A stretch of DNA of 64,000 bases from an uncultured Alphaproteobacteria bacterium (GCA_937873445.1 CALMWF010000044.1:33069-97068); one strand, 5' to 3'. Shown: positions 37,344 through 47,163, counted from the stretch's first letter. The notes: generated from the sequence alone by a model not told the origin. Numbers and translations: made by a program.

Positions 37344-38009
37344 TTACCGGAGATAGGCGCGAAGCGCCGCGGCGGCGGCAAAGGGTTGCACCGCCAATGC
37401 GGCCAAAGCAAGGGCGGCGAGAACAATGAGGGATGAACCCGCCCCGCTGGGGCCGGTCATGGCGGTGGCGGCGGAAATGCCGAAGATCAGAATGGGCACA
37501 TAGAGCGGCAGGATGAGGAGGGCAGCGAGCAGGCCGCCGCGCCGGAGACCAACCGTTACCGCCCCGCCCAGCCCGGCAATGAGTGACAGTGCCAGCGACC
37601 CCAGCATCATGCCGGCCGCCAGCGGCCACAGCCCGCCCGGAGCGATATTCAGCAGAAAGCCCAGAAGGGGGGCCAGAACAGCGAGCGGCAGGCTGGTGGT
37701 GAGCCAGTGGGCCAGCGCCTTGGCCAGCGCCACCAGTTCGAGCGGCTGGTCGCCCATGGCCAGAATGTCCAGCGACCCATCTTCATAATCCTGCTGGAAA
37801 ATGCGGTCGGCGGTGAGCAGCACCGAGAGCAGCAGGGTGAGCCAGAGCAGGCCGGGGGCCAGGCGCTGCAGCAGGTTCTGGTCGGGGCCAAGGGCCAGCG
37901 GCACCAGGCCGATGACGGTGAGCATGAATCCCAGCGCCGCACCGGCCCCGCCGCCCTGCCGCCAGGTCAACTTCACATCGCGGGCAATGAGGGCGAGAAA
38001 GGCGTTCAT
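37344..38009 (-). CDS. ccmB: Heme exporter subunit CcmB
   Basis: 221 residues, six membrane helices. DRIFQQDYEDGSLDIL and the QPLELVALAKALAHWL segment mark the family. Permease partner of CcmA in the CcmABCD complex. Start overlaps the ccmA stop by 4 bp. Confidence 0.96.
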   Translation of the reverse strand: MNAFLALIARDVKLTWRQGGGAGAALGFMLTVIGLVPLALGPDQNLLQRLAPGLLWLTLLLSVLLTADRIFQQDYEDGSLDILAMGDQPLELVALAKALAHWLTTSLPLAVLAPLLGFLLNIAPGGLWPLAAGMMLGSLALSLIAGLGGAVTVGLRRGGLLAALLILPLYVPILIFGISAATAMTGPSGAGSSLIVLAALALAALAVQPFAAAAALRAYLR

Positions 38010-38626
38010 GCCGCCCTCCGGCCCGCTTCAATGCGGAGAATATGATGAGGCTCAAGGCCGAGGGGCACATGGGTGGTGGCCATGACCAGGCCGCCCGCCG
38101 CCAGATGGTTCAGCACCAGCGCCACCAGCCGCTGGTGGGAGGCTTCATCGAGGCCCACGCTCGGCTCGTCGAGCAGCCAGAGGGGCCGCGGCGACACCGC
38201 CAGACGCGACAGCGCCAGGCGGCGCTTCTGGCCGGCGGACAGGAGGGCGGCCGGTGTGGCGGCAAGGTGCTCGAGGGCAAACACGGCAAGGGCCTGGGCC
38301 ACATCGCCGCCGCCGAGATAGCGCTGCCAGAAGGCAAGGTTCTCGGCCACGGTCAGTGCCGGCTTGATGGCGTCCTGATGGGCAATGTAGTGGGCCTGCT
38401 GGCCGAGCGTCTTGTCCTTGTCGCCGCCGTCAAAGGAAAGGCTTCCGGCGCTGGGCTCGTTCAGTCCGGCGATCATGCGCAACAGCGACGATTTGCCGGT
38501 GCCGTTGGGGCCGCGCACCTCCATGAGCTGGCCCGCCGCAAGGCCAAACTCCAGGCCGGAAAACACCTGCCTGCCGCCGCGATAGCAGGCAAGGGAGGTG
38601 GCGGTGACGCTGCGCAAGGGGGTCAT
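38006..38626 (-). CDS. ccmA: Heme exporter ATPase CcmA
   Basis: 206 residues, small ABC ATPase: Walker A GPNGTGKSS, signature LSAGQKRR (the CcmA-type variant of LSGGQ), Walker B WLLDEPSVGLD and the TTHVPL switch. ATP hydrolysis drives release of holo-CcmE. First gene of ccmABCDG; ccmE, ccmF and ccmH must be elsewhere. ATG 38626 chosen by family length; an upstream start would run into the phaB terminator. Confidence 0.96.
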   Translation of the reverse strand: MTPLRSVTATSLACYRGGRQVFSGLEFGLAAGQLMEVRGPNGTGKSSLLRMIAGLNEPSAGSLSFDGGDKDKTLGQQAHYIAHQDAIKPALTVAENLAFWQRYLGGGDVAQALAVFALEHLAATPAALLSAGQKRRLALSRLAVSPRPLWLLDEPSVGLDEASHQRLVALVLNHLAAGGLVMATTHVPLGLEPHHILRIEAGRRAA

Positions 38627-38682
38627 GGGAGAGCCGTTCAATCCGGCCGCAGGCTTAGCCCATGGGGGCCGGGGCGGGAAGG

Positions 38683-38714
38683 TCAAAAGATCAGGGCCGC
38701 CCCGGGGCGGCCCT
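38683..38714 (-). terminator. Intrinsic terminator of phaB
   Basis: An 11-bp perfect palindrome pair, AGGGCCGCCCC and GGGGCGGCCCT, followed on the minus strand by GATCTTTTG. Lies between phaB and ccmA. Confidence 0.75.
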
Positions 38715-38740
38715 TAAAGTTTCGTAAGTCTGACAGAAAA

Positions 38741-39466
38741 TTAAGTCATATATTGCCCGCCGTTGGCGGTCAGCGTTGCCCCGGTGATGAAGCCCGCATC
38801 GTCGGCGGCCAGGAAGGCCACGCAGCGGGCGATCTCCTCCGGCTCGCCCAGGCGGCCCACCGGAATGTTGGGAATGATCTTGGAGTCGAGCACGTCCTTC
38901 GGCACGGCGCGGACCATTTCGGTGCCGATGTAGCCGGGGCAGATGGCGTTGACGGTGATGCCCTTGGCCGCGCCCTCCTGGGCCAGCGCCTTGACGAAGC
39001 CCAGTTCGCCCGCCTTGGCGGCGGAATAGTTGGCCTGACCCACCTGGCCCTTCTGGCCGTTGATAGAGGAGATGCAGACAATGCGGCCGAAGTTGCGGTC
39101 GCGCATGCCGCCCCACACCGGCTGGCACATGTTGAACAGCGAGTTGAGGTTGGTGTTGACCACCTCGTTCCACTGCTGCGCGGTCATGCGGTGGAACATG
39201 GCATCGCGGGTGATGCCGGCATTGTTGACCAGCACCGAAATGGGGCCGAGGTCGGCCTCGATCTGCTTCAGGCCCGCCGCGCAGGCGTCCGCGCTCGACA
39301 CATCCCACTTGTAGGCGGGAATGCCGGTTTCGGCGGTGAAGGCCCTGGCGGCATCATCATTGCCGGCATAGTTGGCCGCCACCTTGTAGCCCTTGTCCTT
39401 CAGCGCCTTGCAGATGGCCGCGCCAATGCCGCGCGTGCCGCCGGTTACCACTGCCACTTTGCTCAT
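38741..39466 (-). CDS. phaB: Acetoacetyl-CoA reductase
   Basis: NADPH-dependent reduction of acetoacetyl-CoA to (R)-3-hydroxybutyryl-CoA for PHB. 241 residues, short-chain dehydrogenase: GGTRGIG nucleotide site, NNAGITRD, catalytic Ser in CISSINGQ and NYSAAKAG (Tyr/Lys). GGITRD..F and the C-terminal ANGGQYMT match PhaB/PhbB. GGGAGGA precedes the start. It is split from phaA by a convergent-divergent LtrA-family gene. Confidence 0.95.
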   Translation of the reverse strand: MSKVAVVTGGTRGIGAAICKALKDKGYKVAANYAGNDDAARAFTAETGIPAYKWDVSSADACAAGLKQIEADLGPISVLVNNAGITRDAMFHRMTAQQWNEVVNTNLNSLFNMCQPVWGGMRDRNFGRIVCISSINGQKGQVGQANYSAAKAGELGFVKALAQEGAAKGITVNAICPGYIGTEMVRAVPKDVLDSKIIPNIPVGRLGEPEEIARCVAFLAADDAGFITGATLTANGGQYMT

Positions 39467-39603
39467 GCCTGTTCCTCCCGTGGAATTGTTCTGGTTCCGG
39501 CACTAAAGGCAGGACGGGACAGGGTCAATTAGCTCTTTCGAGGGGGGAGGGGCGATCCGGCGCGGCAGGTGACAGGGGGGCGGCAAAGCGGTTATCTAGC
39601 ACC

Positions 39604-40845
39604 ATGACCCAGCACCGCCTCATCGCCATGTCAGGACGCGACCCGCACGAAGAAAACCGTGTGTCCACACCCCTTGAACTGCTGTTCGACCTGACCTTCG
39701 TGGTGGCGGTGGGCATCGCCGCCAGCCAGTTTGCCCATTATCTGGCGGAGGGCCATTTTGCCACCGCCCTCGGCGGCTTTGCCTTTGCCATGTTCGGCAT
39801 CATCTGGGCCTGGATCAACTACACCTGGTTTGCCTCGGCCTATGACACCGACGACTGGAAGTTCCGCCTGCTCACCATGGTGCAGATGGTGGGGGTGGTG
39901 ATCCTGGCGCTCGGGCTCGACGATATTTTCAAGAGCATCGACGGCGGCCAGGTGCTGGACAACCGGGTGGCGGTGTCGGGCTATGTGGTGATGCGGCTGG
40001 CGCTGCTCAGCCAGTGGGCGCGGGCAGCGCGCGAGGATCCGGCGCGGCGCAAGACCATCCGCGCCTATATCATCACGCTGCTGGTGGCCCAGGCCATCTG
40101 GATCGGTCTCATCTTTCTCGATCTGCCCATTGGCGAAACCTTTGCGGCCATGACGGTGCCCTTCGCCATCGAAATGGCGGGTCCGTTTCTGGCCGAAAGC
40201 AAGGGCGAGGGCACGCCCTGGCATGGCCACCACATTGCCGAACGCTATGGCCTGTTCGTCATCATCGCCCTGGGCGAGGGCGTGGTGGGCACGGTGGCGT
40301 CACTCTCGGCCATGGTGGCCGAACAGGGCTGGAGCGTTGATGCCGCGCTGGTGGCGGGGGCCGGCATCGGGCTGACCTTCGGCATGTGGTGGAGCTATTT
40401 CCTCATGCCGTCGGGTACCGTGTTGCATCAGGACCGCAGCCGGTCGTTCTTCTGGGGCTATGTGCATATGGTGCTGTTTGCCGCCATTGCCGGAACGGGG
40501 GCGGGGCTCCATGCGGCGGGCTATTACATCGAGAACAAGAGCCACATCGGGCCGGTGGCAACATTGCTTTCCGTGGCGGTGCCGGTCGGCCTGTTCATCG
40601 TCAGCAAATTCGTCATCTATGCCCATCTGTCGCGCAGCTCGGTGTTCACCCATGGGGCCTATATCGCCCTGGCGCTGGCCATCATCGCGCTGGCGGTGGG
40701 GCTGGCGGCACTGGGTGTGCCCATGGCCTATGCGCTGGTGGTGCTGATGCTGGCCCCGGTCATGGTGGTGGTGCGCTATGAAACCTCCGGCCACAACACC
40801 ATGGCCGAAGATCTGGCCCGGCTGAAGCAGCGGTCATTGCATTAA
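39604..40845 (+). CDS. LtrA-family (low temperature requirement A) membrane protein
   Basis: 413 residues with about ten membrane helices. RVSTPLELLFDLTFVVAVG near residue 20 is the LtrA signature, with AWINYTWFASAYDTDD and ERYGLFVIIALGEGVVG following. The name comes from a Listeria cold-growth mutant; biochemical function is unknown. It lies on the plus strand between phaB and phaA, an unusual place because those genes normally adjoin. Confidence 0.9.
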   Translation: MTQHRLIAMSGRDPHEENRVSTPLELLFDLTFVVAVGIAASQFAHYLAEGHFATALGGFAFAMFGIIWAWINYTWFASAYDTDDWKFRLLTMVQMVGVVILALGLDDIFKSIDGGQVLDNRVAVSGYVVMRLALLSQWARAAREDPARRKTIRAYIITLLVAQAIWIGLIFLDLPIGETFAAMTVPFAIEMAGPFLAESKGEGTPWHGHHIAERYGLFVIIALGEGVVGTVASLSAMVAEQGWSVDAALVAGAGIGLTFGMWWSYFLMPSGTVLHQDRSRSFFWGYVHMVLFAAIAGTGAGLHAAGYYIENKSHIGPVATLLSVAVPVGLFIVSKFVIYAHLSRSSVFTHGAYIALALAIIALAVGLAALGVPMAYALVVLMLAPVMVVVRYETSGHNTMAEDLARLKQRSLH

Positions 40846-40851
40846 ATGAAC

Positions 40852-40880
40852 GGGGCGGCCGGTGTGAAACCAGCCGCCCC
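40852..40880. terminator. Hairpin between convergent LtrA-family gene and phaA
   Basis: GGGGCGGC and GCCGCCCC pair across a 13-base loop. No T run follows on either strand, so termination is uncertain. Confidence 0.4.
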
Positions 40881-40902
40881 ATGCATATGAGGTGATGACG
40901 GA

Positions 40903-42084
40903 TCAGCGCTCGACGCAGAGCGCCACACCCATGCCGCCGCCGATGCACAGGGTGGCAAGGCCCTTCCTGGCGTTGCGGCGGCCCATTTCATGAAGCAGCG
41001 TCACCAGAATGCGCGCCCCCGAGGCGCCGATGGGATGGCCGATGGCAATGGCGCCGCCATTGACGTTGACCTTGGCAAGGTCCCAGCCCATGTCGCGGTT
41101 CACGGCAATGGCCTGGGCGGCAAAGGCTTCATTGGCCTCGATGAGGTCGAGATCAGCCACCGTCCAGCCCGCCTTCTTCAGGGCCTTCTGCGAGGCGGGA
41201 ATGGGGCCGGTGCCCATGATGGTGGGGTCCACCCCGCAGGAGGCCCAGGAGGCAATGCGGGCGAGCGGCGTGAGGCCGCGGCGCTTGGCCTCGGCCGCCG
41301 ACATGAGGATGACAGCGGCGGCCCCGTCATTGATGCCCGAGGCATTGGCGGCGGTCACGGTGCCGTCCTTGGCGAAGGCGGGCTTGAGCTTGGCCACACT
41401 CTCCAGGGTCACACCCTTCTTGATATATTCATCGTCAGCCACGGTGACATCGCCCTTGCGGGTGGCAATCACCACCGGCACAATCTCATCCTTGAAGCGG
41501 CCGGCGGCCTGGGCGGCTTCCGCCTTGTTCTGCGAGGCCACGGCAAAGGCATCCTGATCGTCGCGGCTGATGTTCCACTGCCTGGCCACATTCTCGGCGG
41601 TGGTGCCCATGTGATAATTGTTGAAGGCTTCCCACAGGCCGTCCTTGATCATGGTGTCCATGAGGGAAAGATCACCCATCTTGGTGCCGTCGCGCAGATG
41701 GGCACAGTGGGTGGAGCGGCTCATGCTTTCCTGGCCGCCGGCGGCGACAATGGCGGCATCGCCCAGGGCGATCTGCTGCATGCCCAGCACCACCGAACGC
41801 AGGCCCGAGCCGCACACCTGGTTCATGCCCCAGGCGATGGAGCCGTGGCCCAGACCGGCGTTGATGGCGGCCTGGCGGGCGGGGTTCTGGCCCTGCCCGG
41901 CCGTCAGCACCTGGCCCAGGATCACCTCATTCACGTCCTTGGGGTCAAGCTTGGCCCGGGCCATGATTTCCTTGAGCACGATGGTGCCCAGGGCCGAGGC
42001 CGGAAGCGCGGCCAGCGACCCGTTGAAGGAGCCCACGGGGGTGCGGGCGGCGGAAACAATCACAACATCATTCTGGGCGGTCAT
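40903..42084 (-). CDS. phaA: Acetyl-CoA acetyltransferase (beta-ketothiolase)
   Basis: Condenses two acetyl-CoA to acetoacetyl-CoA, the first PHB step. 393 residues, normal length: nucleophile Cys91 in [10 protein letters not shown], the His of [10 protein letters not shown], and the C-terminal Cys in [14 protein letters not shown] 42084 is chosen because AGGAG lies six bases upstream; a longer reading frame exists to 42294 but would cover the divergent promoter. Confidence 0.96.
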   Translation of the reverse strand: MTAQNDVVIVSAARTPVGSFNGSLAALPASALGTIVLKEIMARAKLDPKDVNEVILGQVLTAGQGQNPARQAAINAGLGHGSIAWGMNQVCGSGLRSVVLGMQQIALGDAAIVAAGGQESMSRSTHCAHLRDGTKMGDLSLMDTMIKDGLWEAFNNYHMGTTAENVARQWNISRDDQDAFAVASQNKAEAAQAAGRFKDEIVPVVIATRKGDVTVADDEYIKKGVTLESVAKLKPAFAKDGTVTAANASGINDGAAAVILMSAAEAKRRGLTPLARIASWASCGVDPTIMGTGPIPASQKALKKAGWTVADLDLIEANEAFAAQAIAVNRDMGWDLAKVNVNGGAIAIGHPIGASGARILVTLLHEMGRRNARKGLATLCIGGGMGVALCVER

Positions 42085-42216
42085 GGCGGCTCCTGATTTC
42101 ACAGTGATGGGATGGAACTCTGCACCATGGATAGCAGTTTTCGGCAATGCGACATAGGTCTGCCCCGCTTCTTCGGGCCTTCTGGCAGGCGATTTAGCAT
42201 TTGCCGAAAATCTTCT

Positions 42217-42226
42217 TGCAATTGCA
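42217..42226. promoter_or_regulatory. Possible PhaR operator in the phaA-phaR divergent region
   Basis: TGCAATTGCA is a perfect 10-bp palindrome followed by CA, in the 227-bp gap between phaA and phaR. PhaR of related bacteria binds TGC-GCA dyads (for example TGC-N3-GCA in Bradyrhizobium); here the spacer is four, so this is tentative. Nothing else is clear in the gap. Confidence 0.4.
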
Positions 42227-42311
42227 CAGGGTGGCAGGCAGATTTTTGCGATGAGGCCCTGAGACGGCCGAAGAAGCCGGTGGGGGCGCCGCATTCTGGA
42301 GGAACCGTGCC

Positions 42312-42950
42312 GTGAGTGATGAAAAAACTGCCGCGGCCAATGCCGTTGTCATCAAGAAATATGCCAACCGCCGTCTCTACAACACCGCCACCAGCACCTA
42401 TGTGACGCTGGATGATCTGGCCCTGATGGTGAAGTCGGGCACCGATTTCGTGGTGTTTGATGCCAAGACCGGCGAGGACATTACGCGTTCGGTTCTGACC
42501 CAGATCATTTTCGATGAGGAAAACAAGGGCACCAATCTCCTGCCCATCAACTTCCTGCGCCAGCTGATCCGCTTCTATGGCGACTCCATGCAGGCCTTTG
42601 TGCCGGGCTATCTGGAATTTTCCATGGAGAGCCTGACCAAGGAACAGGAGAAGTGGCGTCAGCAGGTCATGGATGCCTTCGGGGCCGACACCTTCAAGGG
42701 CGTCGAGGATCAGGTGAAGCGCAACATGACCATGTTCAATGAGGCCATGCGCATGTTCAACCCCTTCGCCAGCATGGGGCTGGGCGGCGGCATGCCGGGC
42801 ATGCCAGGCATGGGGGGTTCCGGCAACACCGCATCCGCCAGCCCCGCGGCGTCCCGGCCCGACCCCGACAGTGCCAAAAGCGAATTGCAGGCGCTGAAGG
42901 AGCAACTGGCGGACATGCAGAAGAAGCTCAATTCCCTGTCGGGCGGCTGA
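42312..42950 (+). CDS. phaR: PHB synthesis repressor PhaR
   Basis: 212 residues. The N-terminal DNA-binding domain reads [20 protein letters not shown] and then [15 protein letters not shown]; the middle is the PHB accumulation regulatory domain. A Gly/Met linker (about 157-172) precedes a C-terminal coiled coil (about 190-208). PhaR represses phasin and pha genes and is displaced when it binds PHB. GTG 42312 follows GGAGG by nine bases. Divergent from phaA, consistent with its regulatory role. Confidence 0.95.
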   Translation: MSDEKTAAANAVVIKKYANRRLYNTATSTYVTLDDLALMVKSGTDFVVFDAKTGEDITRSVLTQIIFDEENKGTNLLPINFLRQLIRFYGDSMQAFVPGYLEFSMESLTKEQEKWRQQVMDAFGADTFKGVEDQVKRNMTMFNEAMRMFNPFASMGLGGGMPGMPGMGGSGNTASASPAASRPDPDSAKSELQALKEQLADMQKKLNSLSGG

Positions 42951-42977
42951 GCCGCAATCACCTCCGGTTTCTCCACG

Positions 42978-43003
42978 CCGCCGCCCTCCGGGGCGGCGGT
43001 TTG
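42978..43003 (+). terminator. Probable terminator of phaR
   Basis: CCGCCGCCC, loop TCCG, GGGCGGCGG, then TTTGCTGT. Between the convergent phaR and the EAL-protein gene. Confidence 0.7.
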
Positions 43004-43018
43004 CTGTGGGGCGGGGGA

Positions 43019-45160
43019 TCAGGCCTGCGGATGGAAACAGGCGTCAAGCGCGTCGAGCGCCTGACGCAGCAGGTCGGGCAGTTCGTCGGCCCCGGTGGCG
43101 TCTTCATCAGCAGCGGTGAGGGTGTTGGCGTCCAGCGCCGGGGCCATCGGCGCCGGTGGCGGGGCCATGAGGTCCGGGGGCGGACGGTCGTCCTGGTCCA
43201 CCCGCAGCGCAAAGAGTTCGGGTGTTGGCGCGTGGGCCACGGTAAAGGCCGGCACATCGGGCGATGACGGGGCTTCGCCTGCTGCAGCATCCGGCACAAC
43301 CGGCATGAACAGGGCGGGCACAGGCGGGCTCTCGACACGGGTCTCGGGAGTGGCTGTGGCAATGTCGAAGACCAGCGAGGGTCCGGGGGCTTCGGGCGGC
43401 GTCAGGGTGGCGGCACCGAACAGATTGCCCTGGAAATAGTCAACCCCCCAGCTCTTCAGGAGGTCAGCGTCCGGCTGGCGCTCCACCCATTCGGCAATGG
43501 TCTTGAGTTGGCATTTCTGGGCCAGTTCCACCAGGGCGTGGAGGAAATACTGGTTCTCGAGATTGTTGTTGAGGTCGGAACAGAAGCTGCCATCAAGCTT
43601 GAGGATGTTGACCGGCAGATCGCGGATGTTGCGGAAGGAGGTGAAGCCCGCGCCGAAATCGTCAATGGCGACGGAGCAGCCGATGTTGCGCAGGGTTTCG
43701 ACGAAGCGCCGGGTGGTGGCAATGTCGTTCAGGGCGACGGTTTCGGTGATCTCCACCGTCAGACGGTTCGACACGGCGGCATTGGCGGCAATGATCTCGG
43801 TCAGTTGCGTGAACCAGCGCGGATCGGTGGCGGTGGTGCCGGAGACATTGATGGACAGCGAGGTGTTGGGATAGCGGTAGAGATCGGCGATGGTCATCTG
43901 CACCACGGACCGGTCGATGAGGCGCACCAGGCCCAGCTTTTCGGCCACCGGCACAAGGTGGGCGGCGGCAATGAGTTCGCCGTTTTCGTCGGCCATGCGC
44001 AGCAGCGCCTCATGCATCAGGATATGGCCGGTATTGGCGCAGACGATGGGCTGATAGGCGAGCTTGAAGCGGTCGGTCTTCAGGCACTGGACAATTTCGG
44101 TGGCGCAGCGGGCGTTGAGGGCGCGGGTGGTCGAACGCTTTTCCGAAGGGCGGTAGATGACGCAGCCGTCGGACGGCAGGCGCAGCGCCTCGGCCAGCGC
44201 TTCTTCGGCCCGCGCCATGGCGGTGTTGGCATCCGAGGCATAGTGCGGCAGGCTGATGGCGCCCACCGACAGCATGGCCCAGACGGGGCCTCTCTGGGTT
44301 TCGATGACGCTGTCGCGCGCCACCGACAGGAAGCGTTCCACCGCCACTTCCAGATCCTCGTCGGAACAGGAATTGAGGATGACGCCGAATTTGGAGCCGG
44401 AATAGCGGGCAATGGCATCGCCGGTGCGCACCACCTGCCTCAGTCTGCGGCCCATGGCGACAATGACCTCGTCAGCGATTTCAAAGCCATAGGCTTCATT
44501 GACCACCGGCAGATTGTTGATGGCGGCAATGAGGAAGGCGCAGGACGACTGTTCGCGGGCGGCCACGGTGATGGTCTCGCCCAGGGCTTCGGCCATGCGG
44601 CCCCGGTTCATCATGCCGGTAAGGGGATCGCAATTGCCGATGAAGCTCAGGTGCTGGTCGCGCTTGTGGCGGTCATCAATGCGGCGCACCGCGCCAATGG
44701 CCTCAACCGGCCGGCCATCGGCCCCGGCAAACCACTGGCCGTGGTCCTCAAGCCAGATGGCCTGGCCACCCTGGCGGCCTTCGGGGCGGAAGAGGTATTC
44801 GATCTGGTAGGACACGCCGTTGCCCGAATCACGCGACTGGGTGTGCATCACGCTGTCGTAGCGGCTGGTGATGTTGTCGGGGTCGAGCAGGTTGGCAAAG
44901 CCCTGGCCGGTGGCGATCAGGGCGGGGTTGCAGCCCAGCACATCGGCGGCATTGGCGCTCCACTCAAGGCTGTCGGTGGCGATGGTCCAGCGGTAGGTGA
45001 CGGCCTCGACGGCTTCCAGAGCGCGGCGGATAGTCTCCAGTTCGTGGATTTCCTGAAGCCGGGCCAGGGACGCGTGGTCGGAGGCGGGCGCTGCGCCGAT
45101 GACGGTATGGTCACCGTCCGCCTCGGGGGCGGACTGGGCGCTCGAAACTGCGTTGCTCAC
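43019..45160 (-). CDS. PAS / degenerate GGDEF / EAL protein, likely c-di-GMP phosphodiesterase
   Basis: 713 residues. A PAS-like domain covers about 40-165. The GGDEF domain (about 170-340) has RYSGSKFGV at 252-260 in place of the GGDEF loop, so cyclase activity is unlikely. The EAL domain (about 360-590) keeps E384-A-L, the Asn of SINVSG, Glu of ITET, DDFG at 500-503, ILKLDG, the AEWVE glutamate and YFQGNLFG, so hydrolysis of c-di-GMP is expected. The last 130 residues are Pro/Ala-rich and disordered. No membrane helix. GTG 45160 has GGGAGG upstream; a longer frame to a TTG exists. Confidence 0.9.
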   Translation of the reverse strand: MSNAVSSAQSAPEADGDHTVIGAAPASDHASLARLQEIHELETIRRALEAVEAVTYRWTIATDSLEWSANAADVLGCNPALIATGQGFANLLDPDNITSRYDSVMHTQSRDSGNGVSYQIEYLFRPEGRQGGQAIWLEDHGQWFAGADGRPVEAIGAVRRIDDRHKRDQHLSFIGNCDPLTGMMNRGRMAEALGETITVAAREQSSCAFLIAAINNLPVVNEAYGFEIADEVIVAMGRRLRQVVRTGDAIARYSGSKFGVILNSCSDEDLEVAVERFLSVARDSVIETQRGPVWAMLSVGAISLPHYASDANTAMARAEEALAEALRLPSDGCVIYRPSEKRSTTRALNARCATEIVQCLKTDRFKLAYQPIVCANTGHILMHEALLRMADENGELIAAAHLVPVAEKLGLVRLIDRSVVQMTIADLYRYPNTSLSINVSGTTATDPRWFTQLTEIIAANAAVSNRLTVEITETVALNDIATTRRFVETLRNIGCSVAIDDFGAGFTSFRNIRDLPVNILKLDGSFCSDLNNNLENQYFLHALVELAQKCQLKTIAEWVERQPDADLLKSWGVDYFQGNLFGAATLTPPEAPGPSLVFDIATATPETRVESPPVPALFMPVVPDAAAGEAPSSPDVPAFTVAHAPTPELFALRVDQDDRPPPDLMAPPPAPMAPALDANTLTAADEDATGADELPDLLRQALDALDACFHPQA

Positions 45161-45329
45161 ATTGCCTCCCAATGCCGTCAAACGGGGACGAACCCCACCG
45201 GGGTTGCGGCCCAAAGCTGATTGGCCTCGAAACTAGCCCCGAAATCGTAAACAAAGACCGAAGCCTTTGACCCAACAGGCGACTGAGGCAGGTGGGGCGG
45301 GGGCGCAGCGGCCGGCGGTGGCCGGGGGC

Positions 45330-45345
45330 TTTCCAGCGCTGGAAA
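45330..45345. promoter_or_regulatory. Perfect 16-bp palindrome upstream of fhs
   Basis: TTTCCAGC-GCTGGAAA lies 91 bp before the fhs start and 170 bp before the divergent EAL-protein start. Perfect symmetry and position suggest a dimeric regulator site; the regulator is not known. The remainder of the 275-bp gap holds only GC-rich sequence with no gene. Confidence 0.5.
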
Positions 45346-45435
45346 AAATGGGGAAAACATGTCGCTCCGGGCCGCGCCGCCGGGGCGCGGATGGGCGACA
45401 AGGCATAACCGCCACAGCGAGCACCAGAGGGACAG

Positions 45436-47115
45436 ATGACCATCATCAAAAGCGATATTGAAATCGCCCGTGAAGCCAAAATGAAGCCGATCATGGAGAT
45501 CGGCAAGAAACTGGGCATTCCGGAGAAGGAACTGGTGCCCTACGGCCATACCAAGGCCAAGGTGTCGCTGGACTACATTGACAGCGTGGCCAAGAAGAAG
45601 GACGGCAAGCTCATTCTGGTGACCGCCATCAGCCCGACGCCGGCGGGCGAAGGCAAGACCACCACCACGGTGGGGCTGGGTGACGGGCTCAATGCCATTG
45701 GCCGCAAGGCCATGATCGCGCTGCGCGAACCGTCGCTGGGGCCGTGTTTCGGCATGAAGGGCGGCGCGGCGGGCGGCGGCTATGCCCAGATCGTGCCCAT
45801 GGAAGACATCAACCTGCATTTCACCGGTGATTTCCACGCCATCACCGCCGCCCACAATCTGCTCACCGCCATGATCGACAATCATGTCTATTGGGGCAAT
45901 GAACTCAACATCGACTCGCGCCGCATCAACTGGAAGCGGGTGATGGACATGAACGACCGGGCGCTGCGCGAGATCGTCTGTTCGCTGGGCGGTGCCTCCA
46001 ACGGTTTCCCGCGCGAGGCGGGCTTCGACATCACGGTGGCTTCCGAGATCATGGCCATCCTGTGCCTGTCCACCTCGCTTGCGGATCTGGAGCGGCGCAT
46101 CGGCCAGATCACCGTGGCCCAGACCCGCGACAAGAAGGAAGTGAAGGCGCGTGACCTCAAGGCGCCGGGCGCCATGACGGTGCTGCTCAAAGACGCGCTG
46201 ATGCCCAATCTGGTGCAGACGCTGGAAAACAATCCGGCCTTTGTGCATGGCGGCCCCTTCGCCAATATCGCCCATGGCTGCAACTCGGTCATGGCCACCA
46301 AAACGGCGCTGAAACTCGCTGATTTCGTGGTGACGGAGGCCGGTTTCGGCGCCGACCTCGGGGCCGAGAAATTCTTCGACATCAAGTGCCGCAAGGCCGG
46401 TCTGGAACCGGCCGCCACGGTGATCGTGGCCACGGTGCGCGCCCTCAAGATGCATGGCGGTGTGGCCAAGGACGACCTCAAGAAGGAAAATGTCGAGGCG
46501 CTGAAGAAGGGCCTGGCCAATCTTGGCCGGCACATCGAAAATGTGAAGAAGTTCGGCGTGCCCATCGCGGTGGCCATCAACCATTTCGTATCCGACACCG
46601 ATGCCGAGGTGGAGGCCATCAAGGCCTTCTGCAAGGAACACCGGGTGGAGGCCTTCAAGTGCACCCATTGGGCCGAGGGTTCAAAGGGCATTTCGGCGCT
46701 GGCCCGTCATGTGGCGGAACTGGCCGACAAGGACACCGCCCAGTTCCGGCCCATCTATGGTGAGGAGATGGGTCTGTGGGACAAGGTCAAGACCATTGCC
46801 CGGGAAATCTACCGGGCCGATGACGTGGTGGCCGACAAGGCGGTGCGTGACCAGTTCCGGGCCTTCGAGGCCCAGGGTTATGGCAAGTTCCCGATCTGTA
46901 TGGCCAAGACGCAATATTCCTTCTCCACCGACCCCAACCTCAAGGGCGCGCCGCTCAACCATGTGGTGCCGATCCGCGAGATCCGGCTGGCGGCGGGGGC
47001 CGAGTTCATTGTGGTGGTATGCGGCGACATCATGACCATGCCGGGCCTGCCCAAGGTGCCGTCAGCGGAAATGATCGGTCTGGATGACAAGGGCCAGATC
47101 GCCGGTCTGTTCTAG
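45436..47115 (+). CDS. fhs: Formate-tetrahydrofolate ligase
   Basis: ATP-dependent formation of 10-formyl-tetrahydrofolate from formate. 559 residues, family length. P-loop [14 protein letters not shown] near 69-82, [27 protein letters not shown], and the C-terminal [14 protein letters not shown]. Monocistronic with AGAGGG before the start and a terminator after it. It gives the cell a C1 entry or purine/serine formyl supply; folD or glyA are not adjacent. Confidence 0.98.
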   Translation: MTIIKSDIEIAREAKMKPIMEIGKKLGIPEKELVPYGHTKAKVSLDYIDSVAKKKDGKLILVTAISPTPAGEGKTTTTVGLGDGLNAIGRKAMIALREPSLGPCFGMKGGAAGGGYAQIVPMEDINLHFTGDFHAITAAHNLLTAMIDNHVYWGNELNIDSRRINWKRVMDMNDRALREIVCSLGGASNGFPREAGFDITVASEIMAILCLSTSLADLERRIGQITVAQTRDKKEVKARDLKAPGAMTVLLKDALMPNLVQTLENNPAFVHGGPFANIAHGCNSVMATKTALKLADFVVTEAGFGADLGAEKFFDIKCRKAGLEPAATVIVATVRALKMHGGVAKDDLKKENVEALKKGLANLGRHIENVKKFGVPIAVAINHFVSDTDAEVEAIKAFCKEHRVEAFKCTHWAEGSKGISALARHVAELADKDTAQFRPIYGEEMGLWDKVKTIAREIYRADDVVADKAVRDQFRAFEAQGYGKFPICMAKTQYSFSTDPNLKGAPLNHVVPIREIRLAAGAEFIVVVCGDIMTMPGLPKVPSAEMIGLDDKGQIAGLF

Positions 47116-47138
47116 AACACGTCAGGGCTTCCGTCAGG

Positions 47139-47163
47139 GGGGCGGGGAAACCCGCCCCTATTT
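47139..47163 (+). terminator. Intrinsic terminator of fhs
   Basis: GGGGCGGG, loop GAAA, CCCGCCCC, then TATTT. Confidence 0.82.

Noticed and set aside
38042..39532. 496-codon plus-strand frame opposite ccmA and phaB
   Set aside because: Antisense shadow of two well-supported genes and runs through their terminator.
42085..42294. 70-residue N-terminal extension of phaA
   Set aside because: It lacks similarity to thiolases, covers the divergent promoter, and a good ribosome site precedes the ATG at 42084.
43508..45220. 570-codon plus-strand frame opposite the EAL protein gene
   Set aside because: Shadow frame; the opposite strand encodes recognisable PAS, GGDEF-like and EAL domains.
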